In this document: positions 37,127 to 46,463 of the stretch, one piece after another
Layout: every line of letters starts with the position of its first letter
How positions within the stretch are numbered: the first letter of the stretch is position 1
Assembly: GCA_002384935.1 (NCBI GenBank)
Contig: DGCD01000018.1
Span: 224,010-288,009 of the forward strand
Direction of reading: 5' to 3'
Source: Pusillimonas sp. UBA3987
Lineage (GTDB): Bacteria > Pseudomonadota > Gammaproteobacteria > Burkholderiales > Burkholderiaceae_B
DNA length: 64,000 nt
Translations under genes and position numbers: made by a program
The notes under the pieces: generated by a model
Seen by the model: only the letters and a program-made list of their open reading frames with translations
Databases searched by the model: none
What the model was told of the DNA's origin: nothing

Positions 37127-38386
37127 ATGACCAATCCGCCCCTGGTTATTTGCCCGCATTGCGCCCGGCTGCATGAGCGAACGCCCATTGCCCCGGGCGC
37201 AATCGCGTCGTGCGTTCAATGCGGTTATGAACTTTACCGTCATTCACGTGTTTCGCTCGAAGGCTGGCTGGCGCTTTGCTGGACGTCGTTATTTGTATTT
37301 ATGGTCGCCAACCTGTTTCCGGTGGCGCATATTGCGTTGTCGGGTAAAACGGTTGATGCCTCGTTTCCCCATGCGTTGTATCTAACCTGGTTAAGTGGTG
37401 ATTACGTTGTCGCCCTGATGGCCGGGCTATTTGTGTTTGCGTTTCCATTGGGGCAAATCCTGTTTTTGATGTGGGCCATCCAGGCTGTGCGCAAACGTCG
37501 ATTGCCTTGGGATTTCCGTTTCGGTTTGAGGATGCTGGAGGTGCTCTCGCACTGGAGCATGATTCCGGTGCTGTTTTTGGGCATGTTGGTTTCCATGGTG
37601 AAAATGGCGGATCTGGCCAAGCTGACGCCGGCCACTGGGCTTTGGGCTTTCGGTATATTGGCATTCATGCTAACGGGGCTAAGCCGCGTGTCGGCGCACC
37701 GGCTGTGGCATGAGGCGGAAGACGATGGTCTGGTTGCCCGTTCGGGCTCGACCCTGACAACGGATCATATTGCTGCCTGCTCTGCCTGCGGTTATGTGCA
37801 AGATATGCCACGCGATAAAACAGGTAAAACGTGTGATCGTTGCAGCGCTTACTTTCATCTACGCAAACCGAAGTCGAACTCGCGTGCCTGGGCCTTTCTG
37901 GCGGCAGCGGCGATGCTTTATTTTCCAGCCAATTTTTATCCCGTCATGACAATGCGCCTGCCCACGGGTGTGGAGTCACACACCATTCTGGGCGGCGTAG
38001 TTGAGTTGTGGCAGCTGGGGTCATGGGATCTGGCGCTTATTGTTTTTATCGCCAGTATTATTGTGCCGCTCACCAAGATATTGGTCTTGACGGCATTAAT
38101 GTCTGCTCGGCACTGGCGCGGCCCTTTGCTGCAGCGCCAGCGAACACGATTGTATGAAATGGTGGAGTTGGTAGGGCAGTGGTCAATGCTCGACGTTTTT
38201 GTCGTCATTTTCCTGTCATCGATGGCGGATTTTCCGGGATTGGTTCAGATTATTCCCGGGTTGGGGGCTGCCAGTTTCGGCTTGGTGGTTATTCTTACAA
38301 TGTTTGCAGCCATGAGTTATGATCCGAGGCTGGGTTGGGATCAAGGCAAAATGCAGTTAGAGAAGAGCACACAGCATGGCGGATGA
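37127..38386 (+). CDS. pqiA: Intermembrane transport protein PqiA
   Basis: A 419-residue inner-membrane protein made of two similar halves. Each half has a CxxC-type zinc-finger-like site (CPHCARLHE, CVQCGYELY; CSACGYVQD, CDRCSAYFHL) followed by membrane helices (WTSLFVFMVANLFPVAHIAL, and AAAAMLYFPANFYPVMTMRL). PqiA anchors the PqiABC lipid-transport system. Its ATG directly abuts the clpA stop with no gap, and its end overlaps pqiB by 11 bases. Confidence 0.94.
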   Translation: MTNPPLVICPHCARLHERTPIAPGAIASCVQCGYELYRHSRVSLEGWLALCWTSLFVFMVANLFPVAHIALSGKTVDASFPHALYLTWLSGDYVVALMAGLFVFAFPLGQILFLMWAIQAVRKRRLPWDFRFGLRMLEVLSHWSMIPVLFLGMLVSMVKMADLAKLTPATGLWAFGILAFMLTGLSRVSAHRLWHEAEDDGLVARSGSTLTTDHIAACSACGYVQDMPRDKTGKTCDRCSAYFHLRKPKSNSRAWAFLAAAAMLYFPANFYPVMTMRLPTGVESHTILGGVVELWQLGSWDLALIVFIASIIVPLTKILVLTALMSARHWRGPLLQRQRTRLYEMVELVGQWSMLDVFVVIFLSSMADFPGLVQIIPGLGAASFGLVVILTMFAAMSYDPRLGWDQGKMQLEKSTQHGG

Positions 38387-40034
38387 ACCGTTGAAGCAAA
38401 CAGGGCAAAAGTCGGCGTCAACGTTGACGGCTGACACACCGAGTGTGAAAGAGCGTCGTGCCTGGCGCATCTCCTGGATTTGGCTTGTGCCGTTCGTGGC
38501 CGCGTTGGTGGGAGGCTCGCTTCTTGTGCGCGACTGGTTGAACACCGGCCCCACCCTTTCCATCACCTTTAACTCGGCCGAGGGTCTGGAGATCGATCAA
38601 ACCAAGGTGCGCTATAAAGACGTTGTCATTGGCACGGTGACCGATATCGACGTTGGTCCGGATCGATCGAACGTAATTGTAAAAGCGCAAATCGATCATG
38701 AGGCTGCCGATTACATTGCACGCGATGGCACCCGCTTCTGGGTTGTGAAACCGCGGCTTGATATAAGCGGCGTGTCGGGCCTGGGGACATTGTTGTCAGG
38801 GCCCTATATTGCGGTTGATATCGACAGCAATGAGAACGAGAAGCAGGGAGAAAAGTTTGAGTTCGCCGGCCTGGAAAAGCCGCCGGCAGTCACGCATGAC
38901 AGCTCAGGAACGCGCTATGTTCTGCATGCGACCGATCTGGGTTCGCTGGAAATTGGTTCCCGTGTTTATTACCGGCAAATACCCGTTGGCCGCGTGATTG
39001 ATTATGAATTGAATAAAGACGGCAGTTCCGTGGATGTTCAGATTTTTGTCGATTCTCCGAACGATCGCTATGTTACGTCTGATTCGCGTTTTTGGAATGC
39101 CAGTGGCATAAATATTTCGCTTGGGGCTTCCGGGGTTGATGTTCAAACGGGCTCCTTGTCGTCGATTATTGCCGGTGGAATTGCTTTTGCCAATGTTAAT
39201 TCGGCCAACGAAGTGCCTGCCGAGTCTGAAACGGTTTTTGAATTATTCAATAGCGAATTGGCGGCTAAAGCCGAGCCCGACGGGCCACCGTTTCGGGTGG
39301 ACCTGATCTTCGACAATTCGGTACGTGGGCTTGAGGTTGGGGCGCCTGTGGATTTCCGTGGTATGGAGCTGGGCAAAGTCTATGATATCGACCTTGAGTT
39401 CGATATCGAGAAACGCCGCTTCTACATTCTTGTAAAAACAAATATTTATCCGCGTCGTTTTGGTATCGCCTACGAACGGGTCAAGACACTGGACCCAGAC
39501 AATCGTTACCCTGGCAGGCTGTTGTTGGAGCCGATGGTACAGCATGGTTTGCGTGCGCAATTGAAGACATCCAACATACTCACCGGGCAGCAATATGTTT
39601 CGTTGGGCATCATCGAGGATGCAGAACCGGTCGATTTCAACCCGGAGCGCACGCCATTGCTGATTCCAACCATCGCGGGTAGTTTTGATCGTCTGCAGGA
39701 ACAGATCATGAGGATCGTAGGCAAAATAGAGGCTGTGCCGTTCGAGGGAATTAGTAACGATCTGCAAAACAGCCTTCAAGCGTTGAATCGCACCCTGAAT
39801 ACGCTCAATACCGAGGTGGCACCGCAAACAGCACAAGCACTCAGTGCAGCCAAGGATGCGCTTGAGCGTATCGACGGCATGTTATCGGATGACTCCTCGA
39901 TGAATGAGAATCTGCAAGGCACCTTGCGTGAGTTGAACGGTGCTGCGCGCTCTTTACGAAACCTGGGTGATTATCTGCAAAGTCATCCGAACGCATTAAT
40001 TACCGGAACGCCGCCAGACCGCTATCCAAATTAG
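38376..40034 (+). CDS. pqiB: Intermembrane transport protein PqiB (MCE domains)
   Basis: A 552-residue protein with one N-terminal membrane helix (ISWIWLVPFVAALVGGSLLV). Three MCE domains follow, at about residues 48-130 (FNSAEGLEIDQTKVRYKDVV), 165-240 (GSLEIGSRVYYRQIPVGRVI) and 300-380 (SVRGLEVGAPVDFRGMELG). A C-terminal helical needle region comes last. In E. coli PqiB hexamers form a tube across the periplasm for lipid movement. Confidence 0.95.
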   Translation: MADEPLKQTGQKSASTLTADTPSVKERRAWRISWIWLVPFVAALVGGSLLVRDWLNTGPTLSITFNSAEGLEIDQTKVRYKDVVIGTVTDIDVGPDRSNVIVKAQIDHEAADYIARDGTRFWVVKPRLDISGVSGLGTLLSGPYIAVDIDSNENEKQGEKFEFAGLEKPPAVTHDSSGTRYVLHATDLGSLEIGSRVYYRQIPVGRVIDYELNKDGSSVDVQIFVDSPNDRYVTSDSRFWNASGINISLGASGVDVQTGSLSSIIAGGIAFANVNSANEVPAESETVFELFNSELAAKAEPDGPPFRVDLIFDNSVRGLEVGAPVDFRGMELGKVYDIDLEFDIEKRRFYILVKTNIYPRRFGIAYERVKTLDPDNRYPGRLLLEPMVQHGLRAQLKTSNILTGQQYVSLGIIEDAEPVDFNPERTPLLIPTIAGSFDRLQEQIMRIVGKIEAVPFEGISNDLQNSLQALNRTLNTLNTEVAPQTAQALSAAKDALERIDGMLSDDSSMNENLQGTLRELNGAARSLRNLGDYLQSHPNALITGTPPDRYPN

Positions 40035-40045
40035 GAGGGTATATC

Positions 40046-40741
40046 GTGTTGTTGCTGAAAAACGGGCGTGTGTTACTGGGCGCCGTCATGCTTGCCGGGC
40101 TTGCCGCCTGCGCAACCGACGCCGATCAGTATTATAGTTTGCAGCCGACTGCCTCGAATGCGGCTGGCCCGACGTCTAACGGGCAGGGCGGATTCGATTA
40201 TGTGGTCAGTGTGCGGCCGGTGCAGGTTCCTGCACAGTTGGATCGTTCACAGATCGTACTGAAAGGCAGCAGTGGCGATATCAGTGTTTTGAACGAGAGT
40301 TTATGGGCGTCGCCGCTACCCGATGAGCTTCGTCTGGCGGTTTCCAGCGAACTGACGCAGCGCCTGGGTGTGCCCGACCTGCCGTTGCCCGCCGTACCCG
40401 ATGGTTTGCGCGTATGGTTGGTCAACCTTGATGTTCAGCGGTTTGATTCAATTTACAATACCGCCTCGGTTATCGATGTAACGTGGCGCCTGCAGGGGCA
40501 AATGCCAACCACCGACAAAGCACCGGCGTCGGTGTGCCGGGCAACAATTTCCAAATCGGTTGGCACAGGTCTGGCGCCCCTGATGAACGCCCACCGAGAC
40601 AGTCTGCAAGTTGTAGGCGGCTTGATTGCCCAGCAGATTGCGGCGGCGCAAGCCCAGACCAATATCAGCAGCATCACGCCGCCCGCACAGGTTGATGCGC
40701 CAGGGCTGGTATTTCGAGGATGCGCGCAGGCCAAGGTTTAA
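40046..40741 (+). CDS. pqiC: PqiC/YmbA-type outer-membrane lipoprotein
   Basis: A 231-residue lipoprotein with the lipobox LAAC in LLGAVMLAGLAACATDADQ, and the ABC-type transport auxiliary domain (YYSLQPT, then VVSVRPVQVPAQLDRSQIVL). It completes the PqiABC system at the outer membrane. The start is a GTG at 40046 with GGAGGG ahead of it. Confidence 0.9.
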   Translation: MLLLKNGRVLLGAVMLAGLAACATDADQYYSLQPTASNAAGPTSNGQGGFDYVVSVRPVQVPAQLDRSQIVLKGSSGDISVLNESLWASPLPDELRLAVSSELTQRLGVPDLPLPAVPDGLRVWLVNLDVQRFDSIYNTASVIDVTWRLQGQMPTTDKAPASVCRATISKSVGTGLAPLMNAHRDSLQVVGGLIAQQIAAAQAQTNISSITPPAQVDAPGLVFRGCAQAKV

Positions 40742-40751
40742 TAAGCAATTC

Positions 40752-40780
40752 GAAGGCCTGACGGGTTCAGGCGGGCCTTC
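40752..40780. terminator. Stem-loop between convergent pqiC and dut
   Basis: GAAGGCC and GGCCTTC can pair, with an alternative inner hairpin GCCTGA/TCAGGC. It lies between two convergent genes but has no clear T run, so an intrinsic terminator role is uncertain. Confidence 0.35.
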
Positions 40781-40790
40781 CCGCTTTGGC

Positions 40791-41249
40791 TTAGTTGCGT
40801 CCGGTGCTGCCGAACCCGCCTTGTCCCCGGTCGCTGTCCTCAAATGCTTCCACAAGGTTGAAGTCTGCCTGCACTACCGGCACGATCACCAGTTGCGCCA
40901 GTCTTTCCATGGGTTCCAGCTTGAAGGCTTGAGTGCCCCGATTCCATACCGATACCATCAATGGGCCCTGGTAGTCTGAGTCGATCAAACCCACCAGGTT
41001 ACCCAGCACGATACCGTGCTTATGGCCCAGGCCTGAGCGTGGCAGGATCATGGCCGCGTAATTCGGGTCGCCAATGTGAATGGCCAGGCCGGTTGGAACA
41101 AGCTCGGTTTGGCCGGGTTCCAGAACCCTTGTTTGCTCCAGGCAGGCTCGCAGGTCGAGACCGGCCGAGCCTGGGGTTGCATAACCCGGCAGTGCATCAC
41201 GCATGCGCGAGTCCAGAATCTTGACGTCGATCGTTTTACGTTGGTTCAC
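40791..41249 (-). CDS. dut: Deoxyuridine 5'-triphosphate nucleotidohydrolase
   Basis: A 152-residue dUTPase with all five motifs: GSAGLDLRAC, PRSGLGHKHGIVLGNLVG, GLIDSDYQGPLMVSVWNRG, RLAQLVIVPV and GQGGFGSTGR at the C-terminus. It removes dUTP and supplies dUMP for thymidylate. The start is a GTG at 41249, giving the family opening KTIDVKILDSRMRD. A longer in-frame start would overlap the dedA-like gene by 110 bases. Confidence 0.95.
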   Translation of the reverse strand: MNQRKTIDVKILDSRMRDALPGYATPGSAGLDLRACLEQTRVLEPGQTELVPTGLAIHIGDPNYAAMILPRSGLGHKHGIVLGNLVGLIDSDYQGPLMVSVWNRGTQAFKLEPMERLAQLVIVPVVQADFNLVEAFEDSDRGQGGFGSTGRN

Positions 41250-41268
41250 GGTATTTGCTTTGTACAGT

Positions 41269-41901
41269 TTATTGATTGGTAGGACGAGTGCGGCGTTTGC
41301 GGATGACGACCAGCATAATCGCAATCGCAATGACAACCGATAGCACGGTACTGATGATGATACTGGCGTTGCCGCCATCGGACCCTAATGAGCCAATGCT
41401 GCGTCCGGTCAGGTAGCCGGGAACCAGCATGACCGGAACCCATACGATGGCCGAGAGGATGTTTGCCACCTGAAAGCGCCAATGACGCATTTTCATGACG
41501 CCTGCCACCGTCGGAATGATCGCACGCAACGGACCGAGAAAGCGGCCGCCGAAAATCGACAGCATGCCGTATTTGTAAAAAAACAGTCGCGCCCGGGCTA
41601 CGGCCCGTTTTTGGCGATTCAATGGCCAGCGGTGGATAATCTGGGGCCCCAGCCAACGGCCGATATAGTAAGAAATGCCGTCGCCGATAATGGCGCCCAG
41701 GATCCCCCAGCCAATCACAGGCAGCGGCTCGACGGTTCCGCTGCCGATGAGTCCGCCAACCACGAGCATGATGGCGGTGGCAGGTATCGCGATGCCGACA
41801 ATAAGCAGCGATTCACCCATTGTCATGAGTCCAAGAATGAGCCCAGTCCATTCCTGATTGGCGTGAATGAATTGAGTCAGTTGGTTTACCAGTTGTTCCA
41901 T
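41269..41901 (-). CDS. DedA family (VTT-domain) membrane protein
   Basis: A 210-residue inner-membrane protein with several helices and the family motifs. ESLLIVGIAIPATAIMLVVGG lies near the N-terminus, GDGISYYIGRWLG in the middle, and FGGRFLGPLRAIIPTVAGVM carries the conserved arginines. DedA proteins help move undecaprenyl phosphate and other lipids and support membrane potential. It sits between coaBC and dut with short gaps. Confidence 0.9.
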   Translation of the reverse strand: MEQLVNQLTQFIHANQEWTGLILGLMTMGESLLIVGIAIPATAIMLVVGGLIGSGTVEPLPVIGWGILGAIIGDGISYYIGRWLGPQIIHRWPLNRQKRAVARARLFFYKYGMLSIFGGRFLGPLRAIIPTVAGVMKMRHWRFQVANILSAIVWVPVMLVPGYLTGRSIGSLGSDGGNASIIISTVLSVVIAIAIMLVVIRKRRTRPTNQ

Positions 41902-41934
41902 GAGTTACTCAGAGTGAAGTCGACGGCCGGCGTT

Positions 41935-43143
41935 TCAAGTGCGCTCGGAAAGGCGGTTGGCAATGGCGTGAATCAGTTCACGTGCCGCTTGCTGCTTTGG
42001 CAGATGGGGCAGGTCGTGGTGGCCGTTCCTATCGAACAGTACCAGGGTTGTGGTGTCGGCATCCATGGCGTTTTGTGCCAGATTACCCACCAGTAGCGGA
42101 ATGTTCTTGCGCTGGCGCTTGGCCTGCGCGTATTCGTGCAAGTTTTCGGTTTCTGCGGCAAACCCGACACACCATGGGCCGTTTTCAAGGGCTGCCACCT
42201 CGGCAAGAATGTCGGGGTTGGGCGCAAATTCAATGCTGGGGGGTTGTGGTTGCCCGTTCCTGGCTTTTTTCAGCTTTTGTTCGCTGGCATTACTCACATG
42301 CCAATCGGCCACTGCCGCAACTGAAATAAAGATATCCGCGTGCTGAGCCTGGCCCATGACGTGTGTATGCATCTCGCGCGCACTTTCCACATTGATGCGT
42401 TTTACTCCGTATGGGCAGGCCAATGCGGTAGGCCCGGACACCAGCGTTACATTGGCCCCGGCTTCATACGCTGCGCGTGCAATGGCGTAACCGGTTTTTC
42501 CAGACGAGCGGTTGCTGATGACGCGCACCGGATCCACACGCTCTGATGTCGGGCCGGCAGTAATGAGTACACGCTTTCCGGAAAGCCGCTTGGGTTGAAA
42601 AAATGCAATGATTTCGGCAAGTAATTCGTGAGGTTCCAGCATCCGGCCGTCACCGGTTTCCCCGCAGGCCTGATCACCCGTTCCGGGCCCAAGCACCACA
42701 ACGCCGTCGCTGCTTAGTTGTCGTATATTGCGTTGCGTGGCCGGATGCTCCCACATTTCACGATTCATCGCCGGGGCAACCAGCAACGGGCATTGCCCAC
42801 GGGCCAGGCACAGGGTCGTGAGCAAGTCGTCGGCCATGCCATTGGCCAGACGTGCCAGCAGATTGGCACTGGCCGGTGCAATCACAATGGCATGGGCCTG
42901 GCGGCTCAGATTAATGTGCGCCATATTGTTGGGCACGCGGTTGTCCCACGCGTCGGTAAACACCGGGCGGCCGGACAAGGCCTGAAAAGTGACAGGGGTG
43001 ATGAACCGGGTGGCCGATTGCGTCATGACCACGTCAATCGTGACACCTTCGTCCTGCAATCGCCGTAGTAGCTCCGCACTTTTATAGCCGGCGATACCGC
43101 CGCTTAGCCCAAGCACTATTTGTTTGTGATCAAGATCACCCAT
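41935..43143 (-). CDS. coaBC: Bifunctional phosphopantothenoylcysteine synthetase/decarboxylase
   Basis: A 402-residue coenzyme A biosynthesis enzyme. The N-terminal CoaC flavin domain has the decarboxylase His (HINLSRQAHAIVIAPASANL) and PAMNREMWEHPA. The C-terminal CoaB domain has VLITAGPTSERVDPVRVISN and SSGKTGYAIARAAYEAGANV. The ATG at 43143 gives the family start GDLDHKQIVLGLSGG, four bases after the lspA stop. An earlier in-frame start would extend into lspA. Confidence 0.96.
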   Translation of the reverse strand: MGDLDHKQIVLGLSGGIAGYKSAELLRRLQDEGVTIDVVMTQSATRFITPVTFQALSGRPVFTDAWDNRVPNNMAHINLSRQAHAIVIAPASANLLARLANGMADDLLTTLCLARGQCPLLVAPAMNREMWEHPATQRNIRQLSSDGVVVLGPGTGDQACGETGDGRMLEPHELLAEIIAFFQPKRLSGKRVLITAGPTSERVDPVRVISNRSSGKTGYAIARAAYEAGANVTLVSGPTALACPYGVKRINVESAREMHTHVMGQAQHADIFISVAAVADWHVSNASEQKLKKARNGQPQPPSIEFAPNPDILAEVAALENGPWCVGFAAETENLHEYAQAKRQRKNIPLLVGNLAQNAMDADTTTLVLFDRNGHHDLPHLPKQQAARELIHAIANRLSERT

Positions 43144-43147
43144 GGTT

Positions 43148-43636
43148 TTATTTAGCCTGCCGCCGAATGCGGCGTATTTCATCGATTATGAGCAGTACCG
43201 CACCTACGGTAATTGACGCATCGGCAATGTTAAATGCCGGAAAATGCCATTGCTGCCAATAAAATAGCAAGAAATCGATGACGTGACCATGTTGGACACG
43301 ATCGACCAGATTGCCGACTGCGCCGCCCAGAATAGCCGTCAATGCCGTGCAGAACAAGTATTGACCCCGGCTGCGCCAAAGTAAATGCAAGATGAGCGCA
43401 ATCGCACCCACGGCAATGACCGTAAAAAGCCATCGCTGCCAGCCCTGGCCATCAGACAGAAAGCTGAACGCCGCGCCGGGGTTGTACAACAGGGTGAAGT
43501 CGAAGAACGGTAAAACCGGCCAGCGTTGACCATATGCCAAAGTCGTATCGAAGTACACCTTGGTCCACTGGTCGAGGCCGACAATCACGGCCGCACCCAG
43601 CAGCCAGGCGATAAAGGCGCGTGGCTGCTTAGGCAT
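43148..43636 (-). CDS. lspA: Lipoprotein signal peptidase
   Basis: A 162-residue membrane aspartic protease that cleaves prolipoproteins after lipidation. Its catalytic aspartates are in GNLVDRVQHGHVIDFL and FNIADASITVGA, and the opening GLDQWTKVYFD is conserved. The ATG at 43636 overlaps the last eight bases of ileS; longer in-frame starts lie within ileS and are rejected. Confidence 0.96.
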   Translation of the reverse strand: MPKQPRAFIAWLLGAAVIVGLDQWTKVYFDTTLAYGQRWPVLPFFDFTLLYNPGAAFSFLSDGQGWQRWLFTVIAVGAIALILHLLWRSRGQYLFCTALTAILGGAVGNLVDRVQHGHVIDFLLFYWQQWHFPAFNIADASITVGAVLLIIDEIRRIRRQAK

Positions 43637-46463
43637 AATGGCGCGACTCACCTGTTTCAAACAGGTTGGAAGTACACCGGCCGCACAGGCCCGGATGGTC
43701 GGCATTGTGGCCGACATCGGCACGGTGATGCCAGCAACGTTCACACTTTTCGTGCCCGGTGGGGATAACTTCAATGCGTGTTTCACCTTCGCCTTCGTGG
43801 ACGCTGGCACGCGAAACAATCATGATGAAGCGCAAGTCGTCGTCAAGCGAGCGTAAAAAGGCAAGATCGCTGCCTTGGGCATAGATATCCAGCTCTGCAG
43901 CCAGCGAAGAGCCGATTTTGCCGGTGGCGCGAACGTCTTCGATGCGGCGCATGGCCTGAGCGCGAATTTCGCGTAGGCGCGCCCATTTTTCAGTGAGGGC
44001 GTTTGCATTGTCTTGCGTTGGCAATACGTGATAGCACTCGGTGAAAATGGTCAGCGCATTACCATCGTGAAGGTCTTTCCAGGCCTCTTCGGCTGTGAAT
44101 GACAAAATGGGCGCCATGAGACGCAGCAGCGCATGGGTAATGTGGTAAAGCGCGGTTTGCGCCGAGCGGCGTGCCTGGCTGTTGGTGCTGGTGGTGTACA
44201 GGCGATCTTTCAGAATGTCGAGATAAAACGCGCCCAGATCTTCCGAGCAGAAAATCTGCAGGCGCGATACGGCCGTGTGGAATTCGTAGCGTCGATAACA
44301 CGCCAATACCTCGTCTTGCATGGCTTGTGTCATGACCAGGGCATAGCGGTCGATTTCGAAAAGGTCGTCGGTGGCCAGGCCATCACGTTCCAGATTGAAA
44401 TCCTTGATATTGCCCAGGAGAAATTTCAATGTATTGCGAATCCGGCGGTAACCTTCAACGACACGTTTCAGAATCTCATCGGAAATGGACAGCTCACCGG
44501 AATAATCAGTTGACGCTGCCCATAAACGCAGAATTTCCGCGCCCAGAGAGTCGGACACTTTTTGCGGTGCCACCACATTGCCGTCTGATTTGCTCATTTT
44601 GCGGCCCTTGCCATCAACCACAAAACCATGGGTCAGCAAGGCTTTGTATGGCGCACGACCGTAAAGCATGCAACTGGTGAGCAAAGACGAATGGAACCAG
44701 CCGCGATGCTGGTCGGAGCCTTCAAGATACAGGTCGGCGGGCCAAGCCAGTTCATTTGCATGCGAGCCGCTCATGTCGTGATCGCACCCACCTAAGACGG
44801 TTGCATGCGTGGTGCCGGAATCGAACCAGACGTCGAGTGTGTCGCGGTTCTTTTCATACAGCGCTGCTTCGTCGCCCAGCAACTCTGCGGGATCCAGGCT
44901 TTGCCAAGCCTCGATGCCCTCTTTTTCCACCCGTTGCGCCACTTGCTCCAGCAGTTCTGGTGTGCGCGGATGAAGTTCGCCTGTTTCCTTGTGAACGAAA
45001 AACGCCATGGGGACACCCCATTGACGCTGGCGCGACAGGGTCCAGTCGGGGCGGTTGGCAATCATGGCGTGCAGTCGTGCGCGGCCCCATGAGGGGAAGA
45101 ACTGGGTGTTTTCCACGCCGTTCAACGCCATTTCCCGCAGCGTGGGGCCGTTTGCCGGTTGACGTTCCATGCCGGCAAACCATTGGCTGGTAGCACGGTA
45201 GATAACCGGGGTTTTGTGGCGCCAGCAGTGCATGTAGCTGTGTTTCAGCGGCGCCTGTTTCAGCAGGTTGCCGCCGGCTTCGAGTGCTTTCACGATTTCC
45301 GGGTTGGCTTTCCAGATCAGCATGCCGCCAAACAAAGGAAGTGAACTGACGTAATGCCCATCGCCCATGACCGGGTTAATGATGTCGTCGTCGTGCAAGC
45401 CATGCGAGCGGCACGACAGGAAGTCGTCGACCCCGTAAGCCGGTGCTGCGTGAACGACACCCGTACCGGTTTCCAGGGAGACATAGTCGGCCAGATAAAC
45501 AGGCGCGCTGCGTTGATACCCTTCATGAACGCTGTAAAGGGGGTGGCGCAATGCCAGGCCGGCCAGGGCACTGCCCTTGCATTGTGCAATAACCTTGCCT
45601 TCCAGCTCCCATTCCTGCAAACAGTCTTCCACACGTTCAGCGGCAATCAGCAGGCAGTTGCCACTGGCGCGCGGGCTGTTCAGTTCAACCAGCGCGTAAT
45701 CGAGCTCCGGGTGCACATTCAAGGCCTGGTTGGCCGGCAGTGTCCAGGGGGTGGTTGTCCAGATCACAATTGCGCCCGTTTGCGCTTCATTCAGGCCAAA
45801 CGCCTTGGCAACCGCGGCCGGGTCGTTGAACGGAAAGGCCACGTAGACGGCGGGATCGGTGCGGTCGGCGTATTCCACTTCCGCTTCGGCCAAGGCTGAA
45901 CCGCAATCAAAACACCAGTTAACCGGTTTCAGTCCCCGGAAGACAAACCCTTTTTCCATGATGCGTCCCAGGGCGCGAAGTTCGTTCGCTTCGTTCTGGT
46001 AGTTCATGGTCAGGTAAGGGTTCGACCAGTCGGCCAGGACACCCAGGCGCTTGAAGTCGACGCGCTGACGCTCGATTTGTTCCTGGGCAAAGGCACGCGC
46101 CTTGGCTTGAACTTCAGCCACAGGCAGGCTTTTTCCGTACTTTTTCTCGATCTGGATTTCAATGGGCATGCCGTGGCAGTCCCAGCCGGGTACGTAATGC
46201 GCGTCGTAGCCATCCATATTGCGGCTTTTTACAATGATGTCTTTCAACACCTTGTTGACGGCATGACCAATGTGAATGTCACCATTGGCATAAGGGGGCC
46301 CGTCGTGCAGTACAAACTGGGGTCGCCCTTTGCTGGCTTGCCTTATGGCGGCGTATATTTTGTTTTCCTCCCATTGTGCAACCCACTTGGGTTCGCGCTT
46401 GGCCAGATCGCCGCGCATTGGGAAAGGAGTTTCAGGCAGGTTAAGCGTTTTTCTATAGTCCAT
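43629..46463 (-). CDS. ileS: Isoleucyl-tRNA synthetase
   Basis: A 944-residue class I tRNA synthetase. The HIGH site is in GPPYANGDIHIGHAVNKVLK and the KMSKS site in GRKMSKSDGNVV. A C-terminal zinc site is formed by CERCWHH and CGRCTSNLF. The editing domain lies between them (VIWTTTPWTLPANQALNVHP). The ATG at 46463 gives the usual opening MDYRKTLNLPETPFPMRG. It overlaps the end of ribF by 11 bases. Confidence 0.97.
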   Translation of the reverse strand: MDYRKTLNLPETPFPMRGDLAKREPKWVAQWEENKIYAAIRQASKGRPQFVLHDGPPYANGDIHIGHAVNKVLKDIIVKSRNMDGYDAHYVPGWDCHGMPIEIQIEKKYGKSLPVAEVQAKARAFAQEQIERQRVDFKRLGVLADWSNPYLTMNYQNEANELRALGRIMEKGFVFRGLKPVNWCFDCGSALAEAEVEYADRTDPAVYVAFPFNDPAAVAKAFGLNEAQTGAIVIWTTTPWTLPANQALNVHPELDYALVELNSPRASGNCLLIAAERVEDCLQEWELEGKVIAQCKGSALAGLALRHPLYSVHEGYQRSAPVYLADYVSLETGTGVVHAAPAYGVDDFLSCRSHGLHDDDIINPVMGDGHYVSSLPLFGGMLIWKANPEIVKALEAGGNLLKQAPLKHSYMHCWRHKTPVIYRATSQWFAGMERQPANGPTLREMALNGVENTQFFPSWGRARLHAMIANRPDWTLSRQRQWGVPMAFFVHKETGELHPRTPELLEQVAQRVEKEGIEAWQSLDPAELLGDEAALYEKNRDTLDVWFDSGTTHATVLGGCDHDMSGSHANELAWPADLYLEGSDQHRGWFHSSLLTSCMLYGRAPYKALLTHGFVVDGKGRKMSKSDGNVVAPQKVSDSLGAEILRLWAASTDYSGELSISDEILKRVVEGYRRIRNTLKFLLGNIKDFNLERDGLATDDLFEIDRYALVMTQAMQDEVLACYRRYEFHTAVSRLQIFCSEDLGAFYLDILKDRLYTTSTNSQARRSAQTALYHITHALLRLMAPILSFTAEEAWKDLHDGNALTIFTECYHVLPTQDNANALTEKWARLREIRAQAMRRIEDVRATGKIGSSLAAELDIYAQGSDLAFLRSLDDDLRFIMIVSRASVHEGEGETRIEVIPTGHEKCERCWHHRADVGHNADHPGLCGRCTSNLFETGESRHYA

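Noticed and set aside
41250..41378. Longer dut start
   Set aside because: It would overlap the dedA-like gene by 110 bases; the GTG at 41249 gives the family N-terminus.
43637..43819. Longer lspA start
   Set aside because: The extra 61 residues lie inside the ileS coding region and do not resemble a membrane helix or LspA.
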